64,000 bases of DNA from Haliclona indistincta (GCA_964017065.1 OZ024789.1:7320191-7384190); one strand, 5' to 3'; shown: positions 38,291 to 51,044, counted from the first letter of the stretch. Notes: generated by a model not told the origin, from the letters alone. Translations and numbers: made by a program.

Positions 38291-38432
38291 GAATGAGTGA
38301 GTGAGTTTATAAGTGATAAATTGCTTATCGACACTATTGGATTTAAGAATACAGCAAATGAAAAACAAGTAACTGGCACATAAAATACACTATTTTAAAG
38401 TAGTTTGTTCACTGTAACTTTCTCTTGCTTGA

Positions 38433-41400
38433 TCAGAACTGCTCCTTCAACTCTGTAAATGAAGTTAGCATATCGTCTTCAAACTGCAGGTGCACAAACA
38501 TAAAATAAAGTACACGAGTCACCTCACCTGAACGTCTGTAGTAGAGATAAGGGCAGTCAACATATTGTATAACACCTGCCATCAGTTAGATCTCTAGTTT
38601 ATGTACACCAGATATTAGTATCAAGCCAATCCAGGGTCAATCACTGAGGAAAGACAAAGATGTGTGATTATAATACAGGTATAATGTTGGTTCAGCTGGA
38701 ACTAGTCAGTCAAATCCAACTGAGAGTCACAACAACAACAACAACACAGTATTTATATGACAATGATTACAATGACTGACTAGTGTTCTATACAACATGT
38801 GACAATGTTACACACGTACCTTATCACATGGTTTAGTTTACAATGCCTGGTTTCATACTAAAGCGTGTTGCACCTGACGCTGGAGGCTGAACAGAGCTTT
38901 AAAACAAATTTCAGTCAATACACATGTGGCAGGCTTACAGTACAATTAACAATAGTATCAGTATCATTTCTAGTGTTATAATAATTTGTTCAGCATAATA
39001 ATTACGTATTTGCCTATAGCCTAAATATTTGGTGATTGAGGTGCATGTCCTAGTCATGTTCCTCCTCTCTTTCTTTTTTCTCTGTTGCTGGAACAGTAGC
39101 ATGTGTGTCTGTCAGTGGATCAAACACCTGCAAATCAGCAGTGGTAGTCACTGTGGAGGTGCTGGTGGTAGTCAGTTCAGGTGTTGTTGACGATGGAGAG
39201 ATTACATCAGCAGAGAGAGGTACATGTTCATCACTTTGTGCTGTTGGTATCGTTGTGGTTGTGGGTGTTAGAGCAGCTGGTTGCAGGCTTGCTGCTGGTG
39301 CCGCTACTTCTGCTACTGTTTGACTATCCGGTGATTCCATTAGATTCAACAGCTCTCCTCCTGGCTCAGTACTTTCCAGCGGTCCTCGGAATGACCCAGT
39401 ACTGAGTGACTTAGGAATTGATCTTAATGGTTCGTGTGATGCTGGTTTTTCTGGTTCAAATGACTGTAAGTAAGGCTTGTAAAGTGCTATGTATAGTATT
39501 GAGACAGTGTTACCTGTTGTGCATCCACTGCACCAGACAGCTGTTCCATTACCATTAGGGATGGAGACTGCTGCTCCTATACTCACAGGAACAGTCATGA
39601 TGATACAGTAAATATGAATCAGCCACTTTTACCCACTTACCGTGATTAATTTCACTGCAACACGAATTGCTTCAATAACCGACTGACAAACCTATAAAGA
39701 GACATTGTGTTATTTGCAATCACCAGTAAATTGATGATTCCTTACAGCTTTGCCGGAAAGACTGGCCTCAAATACATGACAAACATGTTTATCTCGTCCT
39801 GGATCAGTCGTCTTGGAAATGATGCCAAGCAGTCTGTGCAAAGATTGAAGATAAAATTAATACATGGTATAATCCTGTACTTGTGGTTATCAGGATGCTT
39901 GGCACAGTATGATATGTCCTTGAGCTTGAACTGCACACTGAGCTTGCCTGTCACCTTATCCATTAAACTACAATGGAAATATTGACATTACAGCAAATCA
40001 CATAATATAGCTAAACGGACCTTACTGATCGATGTGTGACTACCAAGTTGACACTGAAGTTTTTCATAATATTTTTCAGAGCTCTTGCTGCAATAATTCG
40101 CCTGATAGCTTCAGTAACTATACGAAGACCTGTATTCCAGAATCTAACATGCTCACTGGACTGTATATTGAAGGAGTACGTACCTTTATTTGCAGGCACT
40201 TCCATTGAGCCAAGGTAGACCACCTCAAAGCTCTGCAGATAGCTACCTCGTGAGGTGTCAGGAGAAGCAGTATCAGCCAGTTCTAGTAACTGCTGGACAG
40301 TTGTGGAGGCAAAAGCAGATCTGCTACCATTAGTCTGTGAACTGATGAGTAAAATATCATTTGAAGTTTGCACATAAAACCTAAATCATGCATATTAGGG
40401 AGACACGGTAGTGTCTCCCTATGTAGGGTTGAACGAGAAAACAAGATGGCGGCTACATACAATGTATTAGCGTTCAAACGCTGATATTTCGCCTGGTGAT
40501 GAATTTTATACGTCCAAAGACACTTAAATCTGCTATCTGGCGTTGCCCCATCTTACAGTAGCAAGGAGATTGCTCGAGATTGTTAATAAACTGACGAACC
40601 TGGAAACGGTGAAAATCGAGTTTCGTCATCTTCGTTTTCTTCTTTCTTCTTTCTTCTTTCTTCCACTCGCCTAGCACCTTTACGTGAGCAGTGCCGAGAC
40701 CAAAACACCCACGAACAGTCGTGAAATTCTCCTGGCATGTGCCTTTTGAACTTAGTTTTTAGCTAAACGGCGATATAAATTCCGCGATTTCTCGATCGTG
40801 ATCCATTGTCAGCTAAGTGTTAGACGCCATTAGTGATTGCGCAATACGCACGTGACCAAGCTGTGGTTAGCGCACGTGACCAAGCACAAGCTTGAGTATC
40901 GCCACGCCGTATAGATCACGGAGAACACATATTTGTCTGGAGTCTTCGAAGAACGGTAAGCTAGCAAGCGCAGAATCACCATTCTGCCTTGCCAGATAAT
41001 TATAACATCCGTAAACAAGTGTGGGCGGGGCTCATATGCACTGTATTCATGCATGCGTAGGCGAGCTGATATCTACAGCATAACAATTATTTAGCTACAA
41101 GTTTAGAATTGTTAATAATAAAAAAAGCCATCAACAACAGGAAAACCATACCAATGGTGGAAACAAAGATGGCACAGTAATTGCATGATGTTGAACTGTA
41201 CTTCACTGAAAAAGAAAAAAGGACACAAACAAGAAAATTAAAAAGATTTCTATCGAAATCAAAAGGATGTAGGGTTGTGAAATCTACCACTGGTCAACAA
41301 TGCAAACTAACAAGGAACAAGCATGGAATGGTAACACGATTGACTTGCTAACAGACCATAGATCCCTACATCAGTGGCTGTACATAAGCTGAATGCACGT

Positions 41401-44192
41401 CAGGTGTCAGTCAACAGCAACAAGCTAAGCTGAACTAGCTATAGTCAACTACAGCAGCCACTGATGTAGGGATCTATGGTCTGTTAGCAAGTCAATCGTG
41501 TTACCATTCCATGCTTGTTCCTTGTTAGTTTGCATTGTTGACCAGTGGTAGATTTCACAACCCTACATCCTTTTGATTTCGATAGAAATCTTTTTAATTT
41601 TCTTGTACAGCTAAAAATCTGCCTGTTGATAGGCAAACTGGTATTATTTACACTATTATAGATCTACAGTCTTGCAGTGCTACTCAATATAATACTTCTG
41701 ACTATTTTTACCTTGATGGTGTTTGGGTGCTACCACGTTTTCTTGGAGGTGGAGGACGAGGAGGAGCTCTCATAGAGTAAGTATGCTGCCGGAGTTTACT
41801 ATCAGGTCGTTCAGAAGATTTCAGAGAAGTCTTTTTCTTTCCACTGCTGCTAGTAGTCGTGCCTGGTGTCACTTCGTGCTGTACCCATGAACGTATTTTC
41901 TGCCTCTCCATTCTGCAAAATAAAGTCAATACATAAATTATGTTGCAAAGTGAACAAGAGTATGACAATACCTGATCAGTTCTGAGTCGGAACGTTCTCT
42001 GCCAGTAGTATCAGATACCTGAAGTTGCAAACATGGTATCATCATACAATACGCAGCTACTATTCTCTTACATCCACAAGCTGAGATTTTGATGGTGATT
42101 TGCTTGCATTGTTGACAACTGCAGTCCACTACAGAAAAGATTCAAAAATTTTAAGCTACTAAACAAAATTTGTGCATACCTCATCTCTAGTTTTTGCACA
42201 TTCAGCTTGAAATAGCAGCGGTCTAACAAGAACAATTACATCAATATTAGTATCAGTAAAATGCATGAATCTACTTTTTCATGACATCGTTCACAATTTG
42301 AAATACGTATCTCCTGTCATCAGTCTCAACTGCTTCTGCTACTACTTGATGTCCGCTCAAATCTAATACAATCTCTGGCGTCTACAAGAAAGTGTAAAAT
42401 TTTAAACTGCAACATTTAACTACCTTTTGTGGATAGTGAACATATAGAAGATGCTCTTTACTGAAATAGTAACCTCGTTCCCACTTGTTTCTGTAAGCAA
42501 ATCGTTATTGATAATAACACGGGCTTTGTGCATGTCTGCATGAACTACTTACTGTTTATGAAAGAGGTAACCTGATTTTGATTTGAGACTTAAATCAGGC
42601 GGCTTGTATTCGACAAATGGATCTGTAAGCATTAGGTTAAATTTTGTTATGCATTACATGTTTATCTTGTACCTAATGGATCCGGGTCTGGCACACAAAG
42701 CAATGGAGCTCGCTGCTCTAGTGCTTCAAACTGCTTTCTCTGCTGTTTGCTGGATAGCTCATACTCACTCCTCACTCTAAATGGTAATTTTATTTGAAAT
42801 AAACAAATTTTAAAAGTTTATTTTTTGTGTCACAAAGTTTTTTATTGTTATAACCAAGCACTAGTATTAGGCATAACAATAAATGCATGAGAGGAGACTT
42901 GTACAAGAGAAATATTATGAATAAGCAATGCTATAGCTTATCAAAACTGTACTAATGAGAAACTTACTTTTGTATCTCAACATTCAAACTGGTCAAAAAC
43001 CGTCCAACCTCATCAGTGAGTATCTCATGTCCCATTTTGAAGTATGCCATCTATAAGTTGTTATACACATGCTTTATTTATAAATTCAAATAATGGTTTG
43101 TATTGTACCTGAGCATGCATAAAAGACAGCAATGGATCCAGGACTGCATATTTCTTCTTCTGTTGAAAGTTGTTAAGCTCAGAGTAGTAGTGCAGTGAGC
43201 TCTGAATAAACACAGAAAAATTATAAACAACATGCCCAGTACACACTCAATGCCCTAAATTTAGCACTTTAGTAGGAAACCCAACAAAAATTTACTTGAT
43301 TCTGACTTGATTTACTGAGTTTAGGTTCTTAAATCGGGTGATAATGAAATGCTATATGTACCTGAAAGAATGACTTTCTTGCAGTGAAGAGCTCAGAGTT
43401 TGCATCAAACCGACTTCTCTCGGTTTCTTTCTTCTTTGACACTCGAGCGTATTTTGACATTGCTTGTTCATGATCTGTTACCAAGAATAAATTAATTCAA
43501 AACTTGTCAAACTATAAATTGCCTGCTCTTACCAGATCTTGACTGGTCATATGCAAGTTTGAGGCTCTCAAGTTTCGTGAGGTCATTAGAGAGAAAGCTG
43601 TCAAACTGATCTACTACAGCATGATTCAGCTGAGTGCAGAGCATCTCCTGCCATGATTGCATCTTATGGAACAAAAATTTATTGCAACTGATGCATGCAT
43701 GTTTGTAATACACACGTACCTCAGAGACGTGACTACCTAGTCGCTGAAAGGCAGACAACATGAAGGCATCTTTGTCACCTAATGCCTACTCAGAACAAAG
43801 AGCAATATAGAAGTTTTGCTATTAATGTCAAACCTCTTGATTGAATGATTTCAGAACTCTGTTGAACTCAGTCAGTGTCTCTGATACTTTCATCTGAAAA
43901 TCAGAAAATGTTAGTTTTTAATACAGTAACTCGTACTTGTTGTGATTGCAGTGTACGACATGTTTCCTTCAGCTGGTCAGTCAGATCTTTCATAGGAGCT
44001 ACGGTCGCCTCGAGATTCGCCACAGTAGCCTGCGTCTAGCAGAACAAAAAATATTGAGCCCCACCCACAAAGACAAATATTTGGATATAGAGCATTCTAA
44101 GTAGTCATTTGGGTAGTTTTTAATGGTTAGCTTACCTGGGGAGAATCATCCAATGCCGCTTCTAAGTCTAATCGCCCGGTTGCAGTCGGCAT
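38433..44192 (-). CDS. APPL-type adaptor (BAR-PH-PTB), full-length copy
   Basis: Endosomal adaptor family that binds membranes and Rab5-type GTPases. Exons join from MPTATGRLDLEAALDDSPQ: 44192-44136, 44035-43937, 43893-43834, 43785-43720, 43662-43533, 43474-43362, 43201-43109, 43050-42968, 42776-42673, 42622-42553, 42490-42424, 42381-42275, 42222-42180, 42128-42072, 42018-41972, 41912-41712, 40341-40184, 40129-40021, 39967-39881, 39833-39746, 39691-39641, 39576-39514, 39463-39050. This gives about 788 residues (human APPL1 is 709). The coiled BAR domain spans about 1-240, PH about 265-385 (SGYLFHK ... W at the last helix), a basic linker (PPPPRKRGS), then PTB (VVYLGSMEV ... HVFEASLSGKA). The C-terminus is Thr-rich. 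Alternative last exons 38575-38528 and 38483-38433 (ending LTSFTELKEQF) are conserved in all three copies. Exon 17 of the partial copies is damaged here. Domain limits are estimates. Confidence 0.87.
40130..40183 (-). other. 54-base in-frame mini-intron within the PTB exon
   Basis: The - strand reads AATAAAG then GTACGT ... ATACAG then GTCTTCG. Removal joins VPANKG to LRIVTEAIRRIIAARA, which matches the spacing of known PTB domains. The intron is a multiple of three with no stop, so retention would insert 18 residues (19 in the two partial copies, where it is 57 bases). Confidence 0.65.
40395..41605. mobile_element. Hairpin-ended element, short copy, in the full APPL gene
   Basis: The same TTAGGGAGACACGG hairpin end and 3' inverted arms as 29289-31349, flanked by TA. 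It lacks the poly(A)-ended retroposed segment and so represents the simpler form. It lies in the intron between the linker and PTB exons, beside the damaged exon 17. Confidence 0.7.
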
Positions 44193-44405
44193 GATTAGTT
44201 ACAACAACGATTTGCAACAAAACCGCACAAAGGGCGTGTCTGCTTATAAATTCTTAAATTTTAACCCGGTGATTGCTGACCACGCCTTAAAGACACAGTC
44301 GTTTTGTTGCTCGATCTTCATGTTACTTCCTCTTGCGAGCAACCTCGTGTCTACTCAATGACGTGGCTGAAAGTCCGCGTGTATTTGTTTGTACCTTAGC
44401 ATATA
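44193..44405. promoter_or_regulatory. Divergent promoter between APPL (-) and EDEM1 (+)
   Basis: Only 213 bases separate the two start codons, so they must share a regulatory region including both 5' UTRs. It contains GGGCGTG and CACGCC boxes, which also occur in the other divergent gap at 52641-52828. No TATA box stands out. Confidence 0.6.
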
Positions 44406-47400
44406 ATGGTGGAAATAATTTCTCGACCAATCTTTGTGTGGTGCTTTTGGCTAATCATGGCAGTAGGAAATTTGTTATGGACTACATTCCCACAGCTACT
44501 GATGCTGGTGTCAAAAGCACGCGACTGGGAACCAGGAGAGAATGTGACCACTAAAATACCATTGTCTTCATTGCTGCATCGTCCTTTTCCAGAGGAGAGA
44601 AGACTGCATTTAAAAGAAGAGGTTTATAAAATAATGATGTCTTCAAGAAAGGAGGTCTATGATCTTTCTGTTTGCTGTATTAGGTCAGAGAGATGTTTCA
44701 CTGGGGCTATGATAATTATATGAAGTTTGCATTTCCTGAGGACGAGCTGAATCCCTTGGACTGTGCTGGACGTGGGCACGACTGGGATAATCCGTAAGTT
44801 TTCATAATACCATAGATTGGGATATTTTTGTCATTCATCCTTGTGACGAAAATTAAACAGACGAAAATTTCCCGATCTACGGTATTTTATGCTGTTATTT
44901 GCACCAGCTGCAGCTAAAGAACAATAAATTGAACCATTTTCTTTCCTTCCTTTCTCTTTTGCTCACCAACTTTTATATAGATCCAATATTAATATCAATG
45001 ATGTTCTTGGCGACTATTCACTAACGTTGGTTGACTCACTGGACACTCTAGCTGTCATGGGTAACAAGAAGGAATTCAAGAGAGCTGTACAGCTAGTAAT
45101 AAAACATGTCAACTTCAACAAATGCTCAACAGTTCAAGTTTTTGAAGCTTCTATCAGGTATAGAACAAGTAGTAGTATATTTGTTGCCTGGGCACTAAAA
45201 ACTGTAGTCTACACTGAGTCAATTTCATTTGCATTTGAAAATGACGTAATCTATAAAAGCACTGCCTAGCCCTTTGTGTAGCTAAGTGAGACACGGAATC
45301 TGTTCAGACTAATTGAAAAGAATAGACGGACATCACTCAAATAGTTTCCGTGTCCCACAGATCTACACAAAGGGCTACACAGTGCTTTTATAGATTACAC
45401 CATGATCAAATTGACTCCACTTCTAGAAGGGAGGGTCAAGAATTGTAGTTTTACGCTGTTAGAATTGCTTACATCAGTACCAAAGGTACGTCAAGTGTCT
45501 TTACTAGTAGAGTTACCTTAGTCATTGAGTCAGTAAACTGTATAATATCACAAATTCTGAGTAGAAATGCCTGATTTTTGTTTTAACCATTTTTTGTGTC
45601 TGAACATTCTGTGCTCCATTACGAGTATTATAATTGTATGTCTGTTGCTTTTTAGACTTACACGAAAGACATAAATATTTTAACTTTGCACTAATTTTGG
45701 AATGATTGCAAAAATGTACGCGAATCGATTATTTGAATTTTTCCTCTACAGAGTGATAGGTTCTCTTCTCTCAGCTCATCTTATCATTGTCGATCCTGAT
45801 CAGCCGTTTGGTTCCATTGCTCCTGCTGGGTACAGCAATGAGCTCCTCCTTCTTGCTCATGACCTAGCTGGTCGTCTTCTACCAGCTTTTGATAACACCA
45901 CGACAGGACTTCCTTATCCACGAGTGAGTAACAAGGAAGCAGAGTTACTGTTGCTTAAGATGATGTTAGCTGTGGATTTGATGAGCAGTGTTTTTTGCTG
46001 AAGTGAAGTAACTGTGTTGCATAGTAGAATGGGACCCCTCTTAGAGAACACCCCTCATCTCTCTATAATGGACACTTACTGAATCCCAAATATAACCCAC
46101 ATAATGTATAATAAACCCCTGACCAGAGGACACCCTCTCTATAATGTGACAATTTTGTTGGTCCCAATGGTGTCCGAGAGGTTCCACTGTATATCTGTGT
46201 ATGTAGAGAAGAATTCACTACTTATTTCACACGGTGACCACGGTATGTTCTATAGGTTAACTTGTGTGGGGGACAGCCTAATCCTTCATACACCGAGACA
46301 TGTACTGCTGGAGCTGGCACACTTACTGTTGAGTTTGGTCTACTGAGTCGATTGTTGGGCGATCCTGTATATGAAAACCTGGCTAGACAAGCTGTGAGGA
46401 GCCTCTGGGACAAACGACATGTCAAAACAGGTTTACTAGGTCAGTGATATATGTTGTATGCAACCCGGTACAACAAAATTAGGAAGCCAGTGCATTAACA
46501 CTGGCAATTAGACTATAAAATTAAAATTAATACTGATCACACTAGTTCAGACTGTCATAATGTCAAACAGTCACACTGTCGCACTAGTATGACTGTTTGA
46601 CATTATGACAGTGAGTTACTGTTTAAATGTGATTAGCTCGTGCTGTTGCCCCAAAGTAAGACCATAGTTTTTACAGATTAAACTTCTTCCATGTTTAGCT
46701 TAACAGTATGTTAAATATTCAAGATTAGCCATTTTGTAACAACTGCTTGTAAACAGCAATACATAATTTCTCTAGTACAAAGTAGAGAAACATACTGTCT
46801 ATCTATACTACAGCAATAACAGTGTGTCCGTAGATTACTTATCTATTGATCATTCTAACTAAAGTGTTCCATTACATGACACACAAGATCATGGAAAAAT
46901 TCCTTGTTTTCCTTGGAACCTTATTTGATCAATAGCATCTCCAGAGTGACCAGCGATAGCTTTAATTTTTCCACTGATCCGAATCGAGGCACTGTCTGTG
47001 GGATCACCATACGGCCCAAATTCGTCAATAGAAAAGGATTCAGTAGAAAAAGCTTCGAACGATATGCTATCAACAATAGTGATACCAAAGGTTGTAGATT
47101 CAGCACTTGTTGCCGCAGCTCCAATGAGTTCAAGGTCCTTCAGATCTATGACGTGGGTTTCAGTATCATCAGTTAATTTTCCATGTTCATGTTCAGTTCC
47201 ATCGCTGTATGAAAGACACCATTAAATGACTTAATACTATAATATTTTGGTCTTTACCTGTATGTAGTTTTGATGTATAATAGAGCTTTGGGAAGACCAT
47301 CGAATTCTCCCATTCCAATCTCTATTTTATCGATTTTAGTATTCTCGTTACATGGATCAGCAAACTCTCCACCTCCGTATCCTCCGACAGGTTCACCAAG

Positions 47401-50400
47401 AAACTCGCATGCAGACTGAGCCTTGCTTGCTTCTGTGGATAGTTGCTTCTGCAAGGGAGTAGGACTAAGAGAAGACACTGCTGCTCCAAAAATGCCGAGA
47501 CAAACAAGAACCATGAGAATAGCCATGTTGAAGAGTAGTGTCTAAATGTGCTGTTTGCTTTGTATGGGCTGCTTTTATACACAATGGTGGTGTATAGTAA
47601 CAGTATGGTCAGTTTACTCAGCTACTAAGTTAAAGCAAATAGGTCTTTCCTTGTAGACACCGAGGAGTTATACTGATTTCCCGTGCTGTTACATTGTAAT
47701 GACAAACACAAAACATCAATGCATAATTCATGTCGCAGCAGTCAACTGAATAGAGCTAAATCATGAGTGATTTCAAATCACTCACTATTCACGACGGAAT
47801 CAAATGCGGTGAATTCTATGGCGTAACTTATACTGATTTCCATGCAGTCACTTTTTAAAGCGTGCTGTTGGATTATAATGATGAACGCAAACACATTAAT
47901 TCATAATTCATGTCGCAGCAGTCAACTGAATAGAGCTAAATCATGAGTGATTTCAAATCACTCACTGTTCACGACGGAAATCAAATGTGGTGATAGCCTC
48001 GTACCCAGGCCTGCTCTATTGAGCTAACGTCAGCTCAATAAAGCAGGCCTGGGTACGAGGCTAATGTGGTGAATTCTATAGTTGTAACTGTCTGTCAATA
48101 AGATCTCAGTTTATACTCCAATGTAAGAATTTCGTCACACTCAACAAATTTTATCTTATGTCTCACACTTCCATCTCAAAATGAAAAAATGAAATGACAA
48201 AATGAAACCATTTCCGGGTCTTGCCCACTGAATGTACTGCAAACACGACGTGCTAATGGCTCGAGTTTGTCTACTGCAGCCAGCGCCTTGGTATGAAGAG
48301 TTCATACATGCAACTCAATAGTGTATATAGTGACAGTTCATGGAAATAGTTCACATTGTTCATTGAAAATTGAGCAAAATTTGATACACCAGCATCATCA
48401 CATTCTTGCGTTGTTCAATCTTGTCGTCCATATACATTGATGCACCAGCATCATCACATTCTTGCGTTGTTCAATCTTGTCGTCCGTATAGTGATTGATT
48501 ATCATGTATTTTTGTGCAGGTAATGTAATAGATGTCAAAAGTGCTCAGTGGGTGGGCAGGATGAGTGGATTAGGAGCTGGTCTGGACTCTTTCTATGAGT
48601 ATCTTCTCAAGGTATCATCAACTTGTACCGATTTGTGTGGTTAGTTTCATATCGTTTTCAGTCGTACATATTATTTGGTGAAGACGAGGACCTGGAGATG
48701 TTCAATGATATATACAAGAGTGTTATGAGGCATTTGAGGAGAGGGTAAGCTATCCTTTTAGAAATCGACTGCTTGGGTGTAAAACAAACTCAGTTAGGCC
48801 TAAATCACTACGACTACTCAACCGTGTAAGATGTAGATAGCTTACATAGCTTCCTACAGGAGCATGTAATGAGATAGAGTGAGCATCTTAAGCTGTCCCC
48901 AGTCATAAACAGTCATAGAAGTTGTGTTTTTGACTGCATGTACGCTGTGTCTGTTTATCTTATCCACATTTCGCAATCAATCACCTTTTCTCTCCAGCCC
49001 AAGATGTCGAGAGCTCATGAAAGGGTTATCAGTGACCACACCCCCTCATTATGTGAACGTTGACTACTCCACTGGCTCAGTGTCTAATCACTGGATGGAC
49101 TCACTCTCTGCCTCCTTCGCTGGTCTACAGGTAAATATTTTTAAAGTCTCGCACATGACAATGCTCACTCATGTAATATAATGCTCATGTACCATAACCA
49201 TCGCACATGCACTGATGGTTTACACAATGGAACCTCTCGTAATAAACACTCCCAATAGCGGACACCTCTGACTAACGGACACTTTGCTGCTGTTGTACAT
49301 AACAATACAATACAGATTGAATCTCCATGTAACGGACAACTTCATTTAACAGATTGCCCAACATGTTCGTATTCCTCTGTAGAGAAAAAACATCTTTTGC
49401 TCACTCCAGAACTGTTATGGAGTTCAGTTTTTCAGCAAATAAGTAATTAGCCTCGTCCCCAGTCCCTCAAAAGAGGGCCTGGTATACACTGACTGCGCAT
49501 GCTTCAGATTTCCCAGATTTTCTGGGGAAATAGGATACCTTCGGTACACGTCTGTACCACGTATGACATAGTAAATAATACAGCTCACTGTCAGTGAACA
49601 CACGGCTGCTGGTCAGCTACGCTCGAGCCCCTCCTAGAGCATTTATACAGAGATGTCGTTTGAGGATGCTCTATCTTTTGCGCTCCAGTCGTTGGTGTGT
49701 ACATGTACCTTCACGCTGAAGGTCGACTCCTGTAATTAAGAATTCATCATGCGCACGTGCACAGTCAGTGTATACCAGGCCCTCTTTTGAGGGACTGGGG
49801 ACGAGGCTAATAAGTAATATGCTCATGAGCCTTCTTACTGAGTTCAATTCACCACAACAGTATTGTACTACTACTATTGTACTGTATCAATACTATGCAC
49901 ACAATGTCTCTCAATGAGGATGCAATGAATATCATGTTCAGGTATTGACAGGAGACGTTGATGAAGCAATATGTAGCCATGCACTCCACTACTCAATATG
50001 GCGGCGATATGGAGCACTGCCCGAACGATTTGATTGGTCAACAAGAGCAACAACCGTAGCATTCTATCCACTCAGACCTGAACTAGTGGAGTCTACTTAT
50101 CTTTTGTATCAGGTTGGTAAGAATTTGTGTTGTTCTGTCAAACTGTTGAAAATTCATGCTAGTGTACAATGTAGTGTGTAGTATAGTATTGATGTCACAG
50201 TACATGTACACAATGCAGGCTACCAAGAACCCTTTCTATCTTCATGTTGGGAGTGATATATTTGCCAGTTTAGAGAAATACACTAAAGCCAGGTAACATG
50301 ATGCTCTCTCTGTTCATTCAGTTTGTCTCTCCCACTTCCTGTAGGTGTGGTTATGCTACTGTTCATGATGTCAACTCTATGACACTGGAGGACAGAATGG

Positions 50401-51044
50401 AGAGTTTCTTTCTCAGTGAAACTTGCAAGTACCTCTATTTGGTATAAAATATTATTCACATGCACTTGGCTATTCCTCATCTTCCTTATAGTTGTTTGAT
50501 TCAGAGAACATTGTCAATCAGCAAGCGTCTCATTTCATGTTCACTACTGAAGGTCATGTTATTAAACTCAAGTCTTCTCTTCGTCAGAGAGTGTGGCTTG
50601 AATCATCTCATGACAACGCCTACTGCAATGGACCAGAGTATGAAAGACCAGACAGAGCAGTGGCTAGGCTAAATTACACAAATCAGGTTAGTAGCTATTT
50701 TGTAGTGTATTAGAACATGTGATGAGTGCTTCAAAGAATAGCACACAGTTGTGTCATTTCTATCAGTGCTATGTTTGTACTCACTCTACATATGAATCAA
50801 TTCTGGTGTGAATAACTTTATTTTTCTGTCTCTATATACTAACAGTATACACATAATTATTGTACTGTTTGTGTATGTTGTTTGATAGTTGACGTAGCAA
50901 ATTGATAATTATTGTAAGTATTTGTTTGTAAGTGAATGTTGTATTTGTCCACAGTGCCCGTGGTTTAGTACCAGCAGAAAACACAGTCTTCCTCTCAGTA
51001 GAGAACATTTGGGTCTGTTTGAATCACTGGCAGGTCTTCATTGA
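44406..51044 (+). CDS. EDEM1: EDEM1-type ER degradation-enhancing alpha-mannosidase-like protein (GH47)
   Basis: Trims or recognises mannose on misfolded glycoproteins for ER-associated degradation. Thirteen exons join in phase: 44406-44621, 44684-44793, 44981-45157, 45752-45923, 46256-46439, 48520-48611, 48662-48744, 48998-49130, 49942-50112, 50219-50292, 50345-50441, 50492-50686, 50955-51044, giving 597 residues. The N-terminus has an uncleaved-type anchor ([15 protein letters not shown]). GH47 landmarks are clear: [70 protein letters not shown] and [20 protein letters not shown]. The order and spacing follow vertebrate EDEM1. Two introns are large; one holds an antisense lectin gene and others hold small elements. 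No C-terminal KDEL-like signal. Confidence 0.95.
44809..44888. mobile_element. Short palindromic element in EDEM1 intron 2
   Basis: Inverted ends ATACCATAGATTGGGA and its partner TTTCCCGATCTACGGTAT, about 80 bases overall. No gene. Confidence 0.45.
45246..45398. mobile_element. MITE in EDEM1 intron 3
   Basis: Inverted ends GTAATCTATAAAAGCACTG (45246-45264) and its complement (45380-45398), with a further inverted CCCTTTGTGTAGC pair inside. Confidence 0.7.
46031..46191. mobile_element. Pogo/Tigger-like MITE remnant
   Basis: It ends in GAGAGGTTCCACTGTAT, the inverse of the CAGTGGAACCTCTC end typical of pogo/Tigger elements. A relative begins at 49227. The left end is degenerate. Confidence 0.45.
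46549..46615. repeat. Near-perfect palindrome in EDEM1 intron 5
   Basis: GACTGTCATAATGTCAAACA is followed after a 20-base loop by its inverted copy. It would form a stable hairpin in the transcript. Confidence 0.7.
46889..47526 (-). CDS. Secreted jacalin-like lectin, nested in an EDEM1 intron
   Basis: Two exons, 47526-47258 and 47204-46889, join in phase 2 to give about 194 residues. The N-terminus [19 protein letters not shown] is a clear signal peptide. Jacalin-fold landmarks follow: [36 protein letters not shown], then FGPYG and a closing [19 protein letters not shown]. These are the positions of the GGxGG, GxYG and sugar-site GxxGDxIDxI elements of jacalin-related lectins. The body has two cysteines. 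It probably binds carbohydrate outside the cell. It lies antisense within the 2.1-kb intron 46440-48519, and its own upstream sequence must drive it. Confidence 0.75.
47668..47993. repeat. Tandem duplication, two copies of about 160 bases
   Basis: Both copies start TTATACTGATTTCC and contain GTCGCAGCAGTCAACTGAAT and CATGAGTGATTTCAAATCAC. The second begins near 47828. It is upstream of the lectin gene. Confidence 0.85.
47994..48062. mobile_element. 69-bp palindromic MITE with 10-bp target duplication
   Basis: The ends are AGCCTCGTACCCAGGCCTGC and its complement. It is flanked on both sides by AATGTGGTGA (47984-47993 and 48063-48072). Same family as 49448-49808. Confidence 0.85.
48387..48490. 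repeat. Tandem duplication, 56-base period
   Basis: Two copies starting CACCAGCATCATCACATTCT at 48387 and 48443. Confidence 0.9.
49227..49350. mobile_element. Pogo/Tigger-like MITE remnant
   Basis: It begins AATGGAACCTCTCGTAATAA and resembles the element ending at 46191. Only one end is clear. Confidence 0.4.
49448..49808. mobile_element. 361-bp MITE with 10-bp target duplication in EDEM1 intron 8
   Basis: Inverted ends of over 40 bases, starting AGCCTCGTCCCCAGTCCCTC. A perfect direct repeat AATAAGTAAT lies at 49438-49447 and 49809-49818. The ends and the 10-base duplication match the element at 47994, which defines a family; 10-base duplications suggest a MULE-type transposase. Confidence 0.9.

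Noticed and set aside
39050..39598. APPL C-terminal ORF starting MTVPVSIG
   Set aside because: The first part is intron and out-of-frame reading; the exon starting EQQSP joins in phase 0 with neighbours and is the better model.
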